Both the position numbers and the translations under genes were made by a program. The notes below the pieces were generated by a model. The model was not told the origin of the DNA and searched no databases. It saw nothing but the letters and a program-made list of their open reading frames with translations. 64,000 nt of DNA, taken from positions 613,501-677,500 of the forward strand of contig JAOTOL010001470.1 in the NCBI GenBank assembly GCA_034440575.1, read 5' to 3'. Below, piece after piece: positions 37,037-49,500 of this stretch; within the stretch, counting starts at the first letter, position 1, and each line of letters starts with the position of its first letter. Source of the stretch: Imbricaverruca yamaguchii. Its lineage: Eukaryota > Arthropoda > Thecostraca > Neoverrucidae.

Positions 37037-37512
37037 TCAGTGGATTTCGCCGTCGCCGATGTGTTCTTGCCCGGCCGGCTGCGCCGGGTTCACCAGCAGC
37101 TTGAAGAAGTCTCCGTCGGAGATGTGGCGGCCCTGCGCGCCGCGAGCCGTGTCCAGCACCTCCACGTCCTTGCCGTTGGGGTACGAGAAGATGTCCTCGG
37201 TGCTGGAGCCGCCCCAGGGGAAGGGGTCAACGTCGCCGCCGATGCCGTTGTCGGGGAACGGCAGACCCGATTGCTGCGCCCACGCCTCGCCCGTCGACTG
37301 TTGCCAGTAGGCGCCGGCCGAGCCGCCCAGCTCCGAGGACGAGCTGTCGCACTTGCTGCACGCGCAGCCATCCGGCACGGTGAACGTCTGGTAGATGGTG
37401 CTGGTGCGGCTCCGGCCGAAGCGGTCCTCTCGTCGGCACGTCAGCTCCAGGTCCAGCAGGCGCGTGCTCGTCACGCCACAGCACTTGCAGCCCGACTGGA
37501 TGGTGGCCGAGT
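37037..37512 (-). CDS. Exon 22: cystine knot, second half, C-terminal tail and stop
   Basis: It is 476 bases including the stop. Encodes SATIQSGCKCCGVTS, LELTCRREDRFGRSR and CACSKC, which completes the CTCK domain. About 100 further residues follow, poor in cysteine and rich in Ser, Gly, Asp and Gln (for example GGDVDPFPWGGSSTEDIFSY). CTCK usually ends the protein, so this tail is unusual. Confidence 0.9.
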
Positions 37513-40500
37513 CTGCGGCACCGGTGCGGTTAGCGGGACGGTCTGGTGCCGCCAACATCCGGCTGTGCGCGCATTGTGAGCGTATGAAAATCTGGCGGTG
37601 CGGGCGGGCACGGCTAGTGGAGCGAGTTGGTGGTACGGACATACTTGGTGGATCTGCCTTGCGGTAAGGATGCAGCTAGTGGAACTGCCTGACGATACGG
37701 ATATAGTTAGAGGAGCTACCTGACGGCACATACATAGTTGGACATAAAGACATGAAGACGTGAAAAGTCAGTGCAATTATGAGCCACAAGGGCCCTTCTT
37801 GGTTGTACTCTGGACACTCAAACAGTTGCCCACCAAATCCGTTGATCATCCCTCCCTGGAATACTGAAAAGCAAGCCATCTATTCTTATAATGATTGTCT
37901 AGGCTGTTTTAAAAGATGTTCAATGCGCTGCTACTGACAATGGTTTTTGGCAGCTGGTTCCTTAGTGCCATACGGTAATTAGAGGAACTACTTTATGGCA
38001 CGGGAACAGCGGAACGGCTTTACGGTACGGAAACACTGGACATGACGACGTGTCTGCTCCAACATGGCAGGGGTTCACTTACTTCCTCAAATCATGACGC
38101 GAGCCAGGCAGCCGCTGGTGTTATTGAGGGAAAGCTAGCTGGTTGTTTTGAGGCTGACAGGACTGAATCAGTGTATACGAGTTATTCAGTAGCATATGCC
38201 GACCACGAGTTGCAGACAACTAAATAACCTGTGAACTCCAGCGATCTCCTTGCCAATCCGGTTTCAGTGTCGGCCGCAGTACACACTGATGGGTATTTAA
38301 TAAATTAGACGAGGCATCGCTGAGCCGTGACCAGCTTACCTGAATCGAAGAAGGCCATCGAGTCGCAGGCGCCCTGGCATCGGATCAGTCCTCTGACCAC
38401 CTCCAGATTGGTGCAGTCACCCTCCTTAAACATGCCGACTGTCTCCTCCGGCGGCACCACCTTCACGTGACAGTTGTCTGACGAAAGAGAAACAGCGTGA
38501 AGGAGCAGCGGCAGCGTCACGGGCGTCACCATACCCGAGGCGTCACGGGCACCACCATACCCGAGGCGTCACGGGCGTCACCATACTCGAGGCGTCACGG
38601 GCGCCACCATACCCGAGGCGTCACGGGCGTCACCATACCCGAGGCGTCACGGGCGCCACCATACCCGAGGCGTCACGGGCGCCACCATACTCGAGGCGTC
38701 ACGGGCGCCACCATACCCGAGGCGTCACGGGCGCCACCATACCCGAGGCGTCACGGGCGCCACCATACTCGAGGCGTCACGGGTGTCACCATACTCGAGG
38801 CGTCACGGGCGCCACCATACTCGAGGCATCACGGGCGCCACCATACTCGATGCGTCACGGGCGCCACCATACTCGAGGCGTGCACCGCGGATGGTGGCAA
38901 GTCCCGGCTTCACTTGCCAGTGAAGCAGGGACCCTAACACCAGCGGGGAAGATGTTGTCCCTTTCTTACTCGTCCACGATTAGAGTAACCACTCCTGCTG
39001 GGTCTCACCAGTCATGTTGCAGCGCTGGCAGCAGTCCCACCTGTCCTTCTGCAGCACTCACATCAGTCTCACCCGTCCTGCGGCAGCGTTGTCAGCAGTC
39101 TCACCCGTCCTGCGGCAGCGTTGTCAGCAGTCTCACCCGTCCTGCGACAGCGTTGACAGCAGTCTCACCCGTCCTGCGACAGCGTTGACAGCAGTCTCAC
39201 CCGTCATGCGGCAGAGCTGGCAGCAGTCTCACCCGTCCTGCGGCAGCGTTGTCAGCAGTCTTACCCGTCCTGCGGCAGCATTGTCAGCAGTCTCTCCTGT
39301 CCTACGGCAGCGCTGGCAGTAGTCTCACTTGTCCTATTGCAGCAGTGACAGCAGTCTGACTTATCCTGTCGCAGCAGTGACGGCAGTCTCACTTATCCCG
39401 TTGCAGCAGTGACAGCAGTCTCAGCTGTCTTGCTGCAGTGGTTGCGGCAGTCTCACCTGCCCTGCTACAGCAGTGATAGCAGTCTCACCTGTGGTTGCGG
39501 CGGTCTCACCTGTCCTGTTGCAGCGCTGGCAGCAGCCCGTCTCGTCCGTGTAGAGGTTCTCCGGCGGACAATCGCTGACGTCACGACACAGAGACGCCGT
39601 GCTCAGCACGCTCAGCTGGCCGTCAAAGAAGTCTCTCTCGCAGCTGAACTCGGTACACTTGTCGTCTGACTTCCAGACCTCGCCCTCAGCGTACTGTTTA
39701 CCGCCTGACACACACGCCGTCTGCTCACACTGGCCGCAGCACGCCCCTGAGTCGGACCTCGCCGGGGTGTAGGTATACCCCTGTGAACGTGGGTCAGGTC
39801 AAGCCAGGTCAAACCAGTGGCAGCAGCAGCGACTCGACCATTGAGAGAATCTCCATACTGACCCGCTCGGCCTGACCTGGAAGATCAGCCAAAGGAGGGA
39901 GGGGCAAATAATCCAAATTAGTCCAAAGTAGTGTCAACCTGAAGCGAGACAAATGTTGAGGAAATTGTCCAAATAGTGTGAATGTGAAGCGATGGACGGA
40001 GGTAGGCGGTTTTCCGCATCTGTTTGTCTAATCCGGAATATAAGTTTGTGATGATGAAGTTTCCACGCAATACTAGGATTAGGAAATGTCGGTGTACTGT
40101 AAGGTTTAAATGGGCTGCGATTATAAATTGACGACGGTTTTTCGTAATTGTCGTATGATTAATACAAACATGGCTCTTCCCCGTGCCCTGTGAAGCGACA
40201 CCTACCGGTCGGCAGTCCTCGACGCACTTCTCTCGGCTCGGCACCTTGACGAGGCCCTGGTTCTCATCTCTGGCGCACTCCCATAGGACGCAGGCATCCA
40301 CAGGTCGGCCCCGGTCCAGCTGAGACCACGTCTCCCCGACCTGGTACTCCTGCGACACCGGTCAGGTTAGCTATACCGGCCTGGTCTAGCTGGGATCACG
40401 TCTCCCCGACCTGGTACTCCTGCGACACCGGTCAGGTTAGTGACACCGAGCTGGTCTAGCTGGGATCACGTCTCCCCGACCTGGTACTCCTGCGACACCG

Positions 40501-43500
40501 GTCAGTTTAGTGACACCGGTCTGGTCTAGCTGGAACCACGTCTCCCCGACCTGGTACTCCTGCGACACCGGTCAGCTTAGTGACACCCAGCTGGTCTAGC
40601 TGGAACCACGTCTCCCCGACCTGGTACTTATGCGACACCTGTCAGTTTAGTGACACCGGCCTGGTCTAGCTGGGACCACGTCTCCCCGACCTGGTACTCA
40701 TGCGACACCGGTCAGGTTAGTTATGCCGGCCTGGTCTAGCTGGGACCACGTCCCCCGGCCTGGTACTCCTGCGACACCGGTCAGTTTAGTGACACCGAGC
40801 TGGTCCAGCTGAGACCACGTCTCCCCGATCTGGTCTCCTGCGACACCGGTCAGGTTAGCTATACCGGCCTGGTCTAGCTGGGACCACGTCCCCCGGCCTG
40901 GTACTCATGCGCCACCGGTCAGCTTGGTGACACCGAGCTGGTCCAGCTGAGACCACGTCTCCCCGACCTGGTACTCCTGCGACACCGGTCAGGTTAGTGA
41001 CACCGAGCTGGTCTAGCTGGAACCACGTCTCCCCGACCTGGTACTCCTGCGACACCGGTCAGTTTAGTGACACCGGCCTGGTCTAGCTGGAACCACGTCC
41101 CCCGGCCTGGTACTCCTGCGACACCGGTCAGTTTAGTGACACCGGCCTGGTCTAGCTGGAACCACGTCTCCCCGACCTGGTACTCCTGCGACACCGGTCA
41201 GGTTAGTTATGCCGGCCTGGTCTAGCTGGGACCACGTCCCCCGGCCTGGTACTCCTGCGACACCGGTCAGGTTAGTGACACCGTCCTGGTCTAGCTGGAA
41301 CCACGTCTCCCCGACCTGGTACTCCTGCGACACCGGTCAGGTTAGTTATGCCGGCCTGGTCTAGCTGGGACCACGTCCCCCGGCCTGGTACTCCTGCGAC
41401 ACCGGTCAGCTTGGTGACACTGGGGTGCTCCAGCTGCCCCCTCCCCCGTCTCTCCGGCCTCCTGTGACACCGGTCAGGTTAGCTATACCGGCCTGGTCTA
41501 GCTGGAACCACGTCTCCCCGACCTGGTACTCATGCGCCACCGGTCAGCTTGGTGACACCGGCCTGGTCTAGCTGGGACCACGTCCCCCGGCCTGGTACTC
41601 ATGCGCCACCGGTCAGCTTGGTGACACCGGGGTGCTCCAGCTGGGACCACGTCCCCCGGCCTGGTACTCATGCGCCACCGGTCAGCTTGGTGACACCGGG
41701 GTGCTCCAGCTGGGACCACGTCTCCCCGGCCTGGTACTCATGCGCCACCGGTCAGCTTGGTGACACCGGGGTGCTCCAGCTGGGACCACGTCCCCCGGCC
41801 TGGTACTCATGCGCCACCGGTCAGCTTGGTGACACCGGGGTGCTCCAGCTGAGACCACGTCCCCCGGCCTGGTACTCATGCGCCACCGGTCAGCTTGGTG
41901 ACACCGGGGTGCTCCAGCTGCCCCCTCCCCCGTCTCTCCGGCCTCCTGTGACACCGGTCGAGTTAGTGCATAGACGTTGCCACGGGTGGTCGGGGAAGGG
42001 GAGCATCAGAGCACCCCCCCCCCCCCCCTCACCAACGCCGAGTCGCTAAATAATGTGGTTTAAATCCAAAGACTTCTGAGTGTTTGGGATACAAACTAGC
42101 AGAAATGGATGCAAAGTCTCTGTTGGCCCGTCTATGACTCCCCCAACCCCTACCGCCAACATCAATTTCCCATAACCACGAGGGGGTCTGACGGTGGACT
42201 GGTGACATCGGCATTGGTCCAGCAGGGTGCAAGAACGGCAGGGTGGCCGTCACGGCACGACAAACCGGCAACGGCAAACCGCATGGTGATATTCACCATA
42301 ACGTCGCCGAAGAGTGACGGGCATATTGCGTCACTTGTGCCGTCAAATTGTCGGTCTCACAGCACACCGGGCCACTGCCCTGCTGGCGACGCACCACCTT
42401 GCGGTTGTCCCGGCGACATTAGCTTACCCTTCCGTTGTCCCGACAGGCGACACGAATCTGCCGCGGGCAACACTCGTCGTCGTCGTCGTCGTCCTCGTCG
42501 TAGACGTAGTCGCGTAGGTCGGCGGTCGGTGGCCGCGGGCAGGCCAGCTCCACGCAGACGGGCTGGTAGCGCGGCTCGCCGTCGGGCACGGCGCGGCACG
42601 TGCAGTTGTTGCAGAAGCCGTCTGACCACACGTCGCCGGCGCGCTTCACCACGAAGCCGTCCGTGTTGTCGGCCGTGATGGCGCGGATGTCGATGGCCAC
42701 GTCCAGCCGCACCAGACAGGTGTCGGGCGGCTGGCGGCAGTACTGAGGCGGACAGCAGTCGGCCGCCGACTCGGCCGGCGTGTGCAGCAGGAAGTCGGCC
42801 GGACAGCCGGGCGGCGGCGGACACGCGCTAGAGTCGCACCGGATCTCGGCCAGCGGACAGCACGTCTTGGTGCGGTTGTGCACGCGTTCGCCCGGCTTCA
42901 GCTGGCGCAGCCGCTCCAGCGGCGGGCACCGGTCGGCCGGCACGCACACGCACAGCGCCACCGGACAGCCGTTGACCACCATGTGCTCGACCAGCTTGCC
43001 CTCTGCCGGGTCGCAGGTGGGCGTCACCACGGCCGGGCAGAAGACGGGCGGCGGCGGCGGCGCCTCCGTGGTGGTGGTGGTTAGCTGGCGGCACTCGTAG
43101 CGCGGCGGACAGCACTGGCTGCCGGTGCCTGCCAGCTCCACGGCCATCTGGCCCTCGTGACACATGAGCGCCGTCGGCGCTGGACACTCCACCTGACGGG
43201 GCACGCGCAGCGGTCAGCGTTCAGCCACCTGCTGGGCACGCCGGCCTCCACCAGTCAGTCTGCACTCCTCAGCGGACACACGCGAGTCATGGGTCAAGCT
43301 TCAGCACTGTGGACCTGTCAGGGGACAGGTCGGCTAATTGGTTACAAATGAGAGCGTAAAGGTGAAGGCACACCACTGGAGGGTGTGTGGGAGACCAAGG
43401 GTCAAGTTCCACCATCCGGAGCCCATGAGGTCATCAGCACGGACCAGCTATTCGCTCACTGGCGTTACCCCTCAATATGAGGGGGAACGCCAATACTCGT

Positions 43501-46500
43501 TCCGGGTGTCCGTCTTCACCGACAAACACCACCTGGAGGGATTGTCACAGCACATCTTCCGTCTCGTACGAGTCCGGTAGCGGCAGCGCCACAGTCAACA
43601 CAGCAGCACCTCACACCCACCGATGTACACTGTGAGGAGCCGGACGCCAGACAGCGACAGCTGGTGCAGTTGTCGGGCCGCCAGCTGTCCCCTGGCCGGT
43701 GCCCCTCCTCGTCGCAGAACTTGCACTGGTTCTCGTCCACACAGACGCCGTCCTCGAACACCTGGGGAGGTGTGGCCGACCGTGTCGAGTCGAGACGCGT
43801 CACATATGATGCACACAGCAGCGCGCCCAGACACACATCACAGACGATGCACTCGATGCTAGCTCCGACCTTTGTCCGAACCAAGATTGCCACACATGGA
43901 TTTTCAAGACGCCACGACTCGTCAGACCACACACGCGCGGCGTTACACCACCAGCCCTCACTGCAGCACCTGAGCGCGAGAGTGCGCACGGACCTGACCC
44001 TCGGGGCAGAAGCAGCCGTCCTGCTCGAGGAGCGGACAGTCGCGTTTGTCGCAGCTCTTGAGGCACGTGCCGGTGCACTGGTGGTACTCCATGGTGGGCG
44101 GGCAGTTGGAGCCGCGGCCGCACAGCTCCTGGGACCGCCACTGGACGCACAGGCCGCGCTCGTAGCAGTGGCGCGCGTACAGCTCCAGCTCGTCGCACAC
44201 ATCATGCGAGTGGTCGTCACATCTGTGGACGGGGGCGAGTGAGCAAGGTGGACAGATGTGAGCGGCCGCCACTTCTGGGGACCGGGGAGAGGGACGGCCG
44301 TCACGCTGGTGGACGGATGTGAGCGGTCGTCATACCTGTGGACGGAAGGGAGGGGAGCGATCGTCACGTGGATGGACAGATGTGAGCGGCCGCCACTTCT
44401 GGGGACCGGAGGGACGGCCGTACGCTGGTGGACGGATGTGAGCGGTCGTCATACCTGTGGACGGAAGGGAGGGGAGCGATCGTCACGTGGATGGACAGAT
44501 GTGAGCGGCCGCCACTTCTGGGGACCGGGGAGAGGGACGGCCGTCACGCTGATGGACGGATGTGAGCGGTCGTCATACCTGTGGACGGAAGGGAGGGGAG
44601 CGATCGTCACGTGGGTGGACAGGTGTGGGCGGTCGTGACATATGTGGACGGGGAGAGTGGGGAAAGTGGACGGATGTGAGCGGTCTCCACATCTGGGGAC
44701 CGGGGAGGGGAATGGTTGTCACGTCGGTGGACGGATGTGAGAAGTGCGATCATGTGAGAAGTGCACATCTAGGGGAGCGATCGCCACCTGGGTGGCCGGA
44801 TGTGAGCGGTTGTCCTATTCTGTGGGCGGGGGAGGAGAGTGAGGAGGGTGGATGAATTGGGGGGGGTCGTTGCATCTGTAGTGTACACAGTGTGGCGACT
44901 GCTCTGGACAGTCTGGTGTACTGATTTCCCGGTTTGAATGGCTCGGCCACAGCCGGTGAAGCGGCCTGTTAAGTCTGGCCCCGGACGGTGGCTCGTCCAA
45001 GAAGTTCGGCAACAGCTACTGCAGCGGACACGACTGGTTCCCTTGGCCGTTTGATTGGAGGCCGTCTGACTCTCACCACCCACTACAGGCTGTCTGACTC
45101 ACATGACCCACTACAGGCCGTTCGACTCACATGATCCACTACAGGCCATCCGACTCTCACCACCCACTACAGGCCGTTCGACTCACATGACCCACTACAG
45201 GCCGTCTGACTCACATAATCCACTACAGGCCAGCTGACTCTCACCACCCACTACAGGCCAGCTGGCTCTCACCACCCACTACAGGCTAGCTGGCTCTCAC
45301 CACCCACTACAGGCCAGCTGGCTCTCACCACCCACTACAGGCCGTCCGACTCACATGACCCACTACAGGCCGTTCGACGCTCACCACCCACTGCAGGCCA
45401 GCTGGCTCTCACCACCCACTACAGGCCGTCTGATTCTCACCCACGAAGCGTGCGACTCACATGCGCCGTTGGCAGGCGGCCACGAACGGCTCGGGATCCT
45501 CCAGCAGGTGGCAGGAGCCGAACAGCGCGTCGTCCAGCATCTTCTGGCACGGGTCGAGCTCGGCCGGCGGCGGCAGGCACTCGGGCGTCTCGGCCACGCA
45601 CGAGGCCGGCTCGTCGTGGTCGAGCAGCCAGTGGGACGGCTGGGTAGCCGCCTCGTCGTCCGGACTGCCGTCGCAGTTGCCTGCCGTGTGGTGTAGGTCC
45701 TGAACTGGGCGGCATCTTGTCGACGGCGACAGGTGAGACCGGGCCATACAGAGCTGCGTCCGCCATGCTCACAATGTGGCCAAATGTTCATGGAAAATAC
45801 TGGCATATAAGGCAAAACAATGTCCCACATTTGAAGTGTCACGGCAGGTGTTGCATGGCTTTGAAGTGATAATGTGAGGAAGCACTGTGCTGGTGCTGTA
45901 GACGAAACACGCATCCGTCAGCGGCTACAGCCAGCTGAGGGTGGTTTCGCAGGGAGCTGTAGTCAGCGGGCAGCCGTTCTGACCCTCCGTGTTGCTGGCA
46001 GCGGCGTGGTGCGTCTCACGCGTCCGGTGGCGCTGGGGTGGGGGGGGGACGGCTGGTGGCCTGCTGTCACGTGACGTGAGGGTTGCCACGGACGAAGTGT
46101 CACGTGGGGTGGGGATGCTGGTGTCACCGTTGGCGGGTGTGGGGACGGTGAGCGAGCCCGGTTCGCCGCGGTGCAGCTGGAATGGTGGATGCGGCAATGT
46201 GCGATGTTGAAACGTCAATGAAATTATGCTCCCATTGCTCTGTGTTCTCACCATGTGTGATATGCTTAACGCGTGCAGATGTTAGGTTTAACAGACTGTG
46301 GGTCACACTACCGGAGTTAAAAAGCAGCAAAATGGGCAAGACGACTTTGCTATCGCGCGACGCGGAAGTACAATGGCCTGAAAATATAATTTGTCAGGAA
46401 CACTTCATTTGGCACGGACACTTCATCATTGACCCATCCTTTCGTGGCCAGCATCTAAAGGTCTCCGATCATTTAGCCACACCACCCCTCAAGGGATATT

Positions 46501-49500
46501 TCGTTGCCGGAACCTCACATCCATGTCAACCAACAGTCGAAGCGCCCCTAAGCCCAAATAACTAACTAACTAACATGTCAACCAACCCTCAGCGCATTCT
46601 ACCCGTCGTGTTTCCGGCCAACTCGTTGGGTTCAAGCTCACCACACACGCCGCCGACGCTGCCGCCGTAGAGCTTGGACGGGAGGCGGACGGAGAGGGCG
46701 CCAGACACCGGGTGCAGGCTGACCTCCAGGTGCAGGGCGGGCACCGACAGCAGCACAGAGCCCTTGGGCGGCTGCGCCACCGAGCCCCAGTTGTACTCGT
46801 GGTAGAAGCCCTCCACCATAGCATCGTCCACGAATACCTCAATCTGTCGACATGTGGCTCGTCAGAAAATGAATGGATAGAGATGGTCTGACGAATGACC
46901 TCTAGCGCATCTTCCTCAGGCGGTAAGATGCATGGACATAGATGGTCTGACGAATAATCTCTAGCGCACCTTCCTCAGGCGGTAAGATGCATGGACATAG
47001 ATGGTCTGACGAATAATCTCTAGCGCACCTTCCTCAGGCGGTAAGATGCAGGACATAGATGACCTCTAGCGCACCTTCCTCAGGCGGTAAGATGCATGGA
47101 CATAGATGGTCTGACGAATGACCTCTAGCGCATCTTCCTCAGGCGGTAAGATGCATGGACATAGATGGTCTGACGAATGACCTCTAGCGCACCTTCCTCA
47201 GGCGGTAAGATGCATGGACAGAGGTGGTCTGACGAAGGATTTCTAGCGCATCTTCCCCAGGCGGTAAGCTGTAGCATACGTGCGGTTCACATCAATGTTT
47301 CCAGGCCTTGAGTTCGATGTGTAAAAATAAGTGGCACGTTGAATTGGAAGTGACCGTTTCGCACACTTTTTGAAGGCTGTTCTTCGATGTGGAAATGCGC
47401 TTAGTTTGAGGTAGAGAACTACGTACGAGTTATCTACCTAAAGTTTTAGATGGGTAACTATCAAATGGCGTGCCTACCATCATTATGGCTTCATGTTGCA
47501 TGCTGCATTAGCACTGGCTATGAATACGCTCGTCACGCGTGCGATCCTCTCCGCAATACGCCTGACTATTCTCTCACAATCGCTATCTCGGGAACGGCAA
47601 GCATGCGTCAGCTTGTCCATGCGCTCATCCTACTGCAGCCGTGACGACCGCTACCCACCTGCCGCAGGCACGGGCCCGTGACACGAGTTTACCTGCGAAG
47701 CAGCGGCCGGCCGCCGCCTCTGCGGTGGCGCGGACAGAGGCAGCGCCACCGGCGCTGGCCGTGGCGCCACCTCTGCGTGGCGGGCAGCCGGGGTGGTGCG
47801 GCGGCGGCCGGGACCGCGGCCTCGGCGAGCAGCCACCACCAGCGACTCGGTGGCGAGCGGCGCGTCGCCCATCATGGTCGTGGTGGTTGTCGTGGTGGTT
47901 GTCGTGGTGGTTGTCGTGGTGGTTGTCGTGGTGGTGGTCGTGGTGGTGGTCGTGGTGGTGGCAGGTGTCGTCCACGGATCTCCAGTCGCCGGCACGTTCA
48001 TAATCTGGTCGATCTCGCTTCTGTAGCGACGCACCAGCCGGATCAGCGCGCGCAGTCCCAACTCGGAGCTGCGCTCCTGGATGGCGTTGGCTCGCGCGAA
48101 GGCGCGCGACACCGGATCGTCGGGCCGGTAGTGTGCGTGCCGGTCCAGGGCGTCGGCGATGGAGCCGAGCCGCTCCATGGTGAGAGGCGCACTGGCGCGG
48201 CGCGCGCCGTTTCGTGGCGACGCAGGAGTCGGCAACACTAGCGTCGGCATAGTGGCGGTGACGGTGACGACGACGAGCGGCGCGGGCGTCGTCCGCGGCG
48301 CCGGCGTCGCTCGCTGCGTCTCCCCGCCCTGCAGAGCGCGCAGCCGCGCCAGGAATCGCGTCATCCGCGCCACGTACCTGAACGGCACCGGCTTGCCTTT
48401 CTGCTGCATGCGCACCATCTTGCGACTGAGGCGCGAGATTCTCTTGTGCAGAGCGCCCACGTCCGTGTCGTCGGCTGCGCGCCTCCTCCTGACCTTGCCG
48501 ACCCGGTCCCGCCTCTGGGGATGGGGCGTGGAAGAGCGAAAGAAAGAAAGAGAGAAGGAGGGAAGTGTGTCAGTGGGTGGTGTTCGTGGTGAGCGGCGCA
48601 GTCCAATGTGAAGGAGCACCTGTCAGTCGTATTGCTCGGTGCACCATGTCGCAGTTGATAAGCATGTCACGGATGGATAGAGAAGGAGAGATGAGAAAAG
48701 ACGAGGCGAGACTTTGGCGAGCTTCTTACCATCAAAATGTTCCGAAGATGGGCTTCATCGTAGTAGCCACCGATCTCCTGAACTCACGCGTGCTCGACAT
48801 CCATGTGGACGTACTGTCTTCTTTGCAGCGAGAGAGCGAGTTAGCTGAAGCATCTTTACGAGCGCAAAGTAGGAGAGGCTCGGTGGGTCGGCCAATGTTT
48901 TGTGGTCTCTAGGACGCGTGAGCAGTGACGGCTAGGACAGCAGCAGCAGGGTGCTGTTAGTGTGGCTTAGTCTGCTGCAGCGACTGCTGGCCTCCGTCAC
49001 AGTGTGGGGACACTGACCAATCAGCGTCCGTGTCATATCCTGACCTCACGTTTCGTCAATCACTGTTCGATTACTTTAGCGACGGTGCTTGTGGAATTGC
49101 CTATCCACACGCTGTAACTATGCTCTAGATATGTAGTAGTTACTGTTCGTTTCATGCCAAAAGCATGAGGAACATTTTGTAGCGTTCCTTTAGGAAAACT
49201 CGAAGCACGTCTTTGTTTAGAGTGTGATCAGTTTCCCATGTGACGTCACGTCTAGAGGTAGATCCAAGCGTACATTCATGTGGAAAAAAATAGGTTCCGT
49301 TTTTCCATACTTCTCAAAAAGATGAGAAAACTGTCCACAAAGTGGCTATTCAACGACACGATGTCCACCAAAAGTTTTCTGAGGGCGTGACTTAATAGAA
49401 AAATCTTCGAACGCATAGTCTCAAGCTCACACCCTCACACAATAACCATTACAGACCTTGCGAACGACAGCAAAGCACTGTCGCCGCCGGTCGCCCAACA

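Noticed and set aside
38497..38937. Plus-strand His/Arg-rich repeat frame (GRHHTRGVTG units)
   Set aside because: By-product of the 26-bp minisatellite, antisense to the gene, no start context or domain.
47625..47975. Minus-strand frame of His/Asp repeats overlapping exon 13
   Set aside because: It is another frame of the same 12-bp repeat. The threonine frame is the one that is open across the exon and matches splice phases on both sides.
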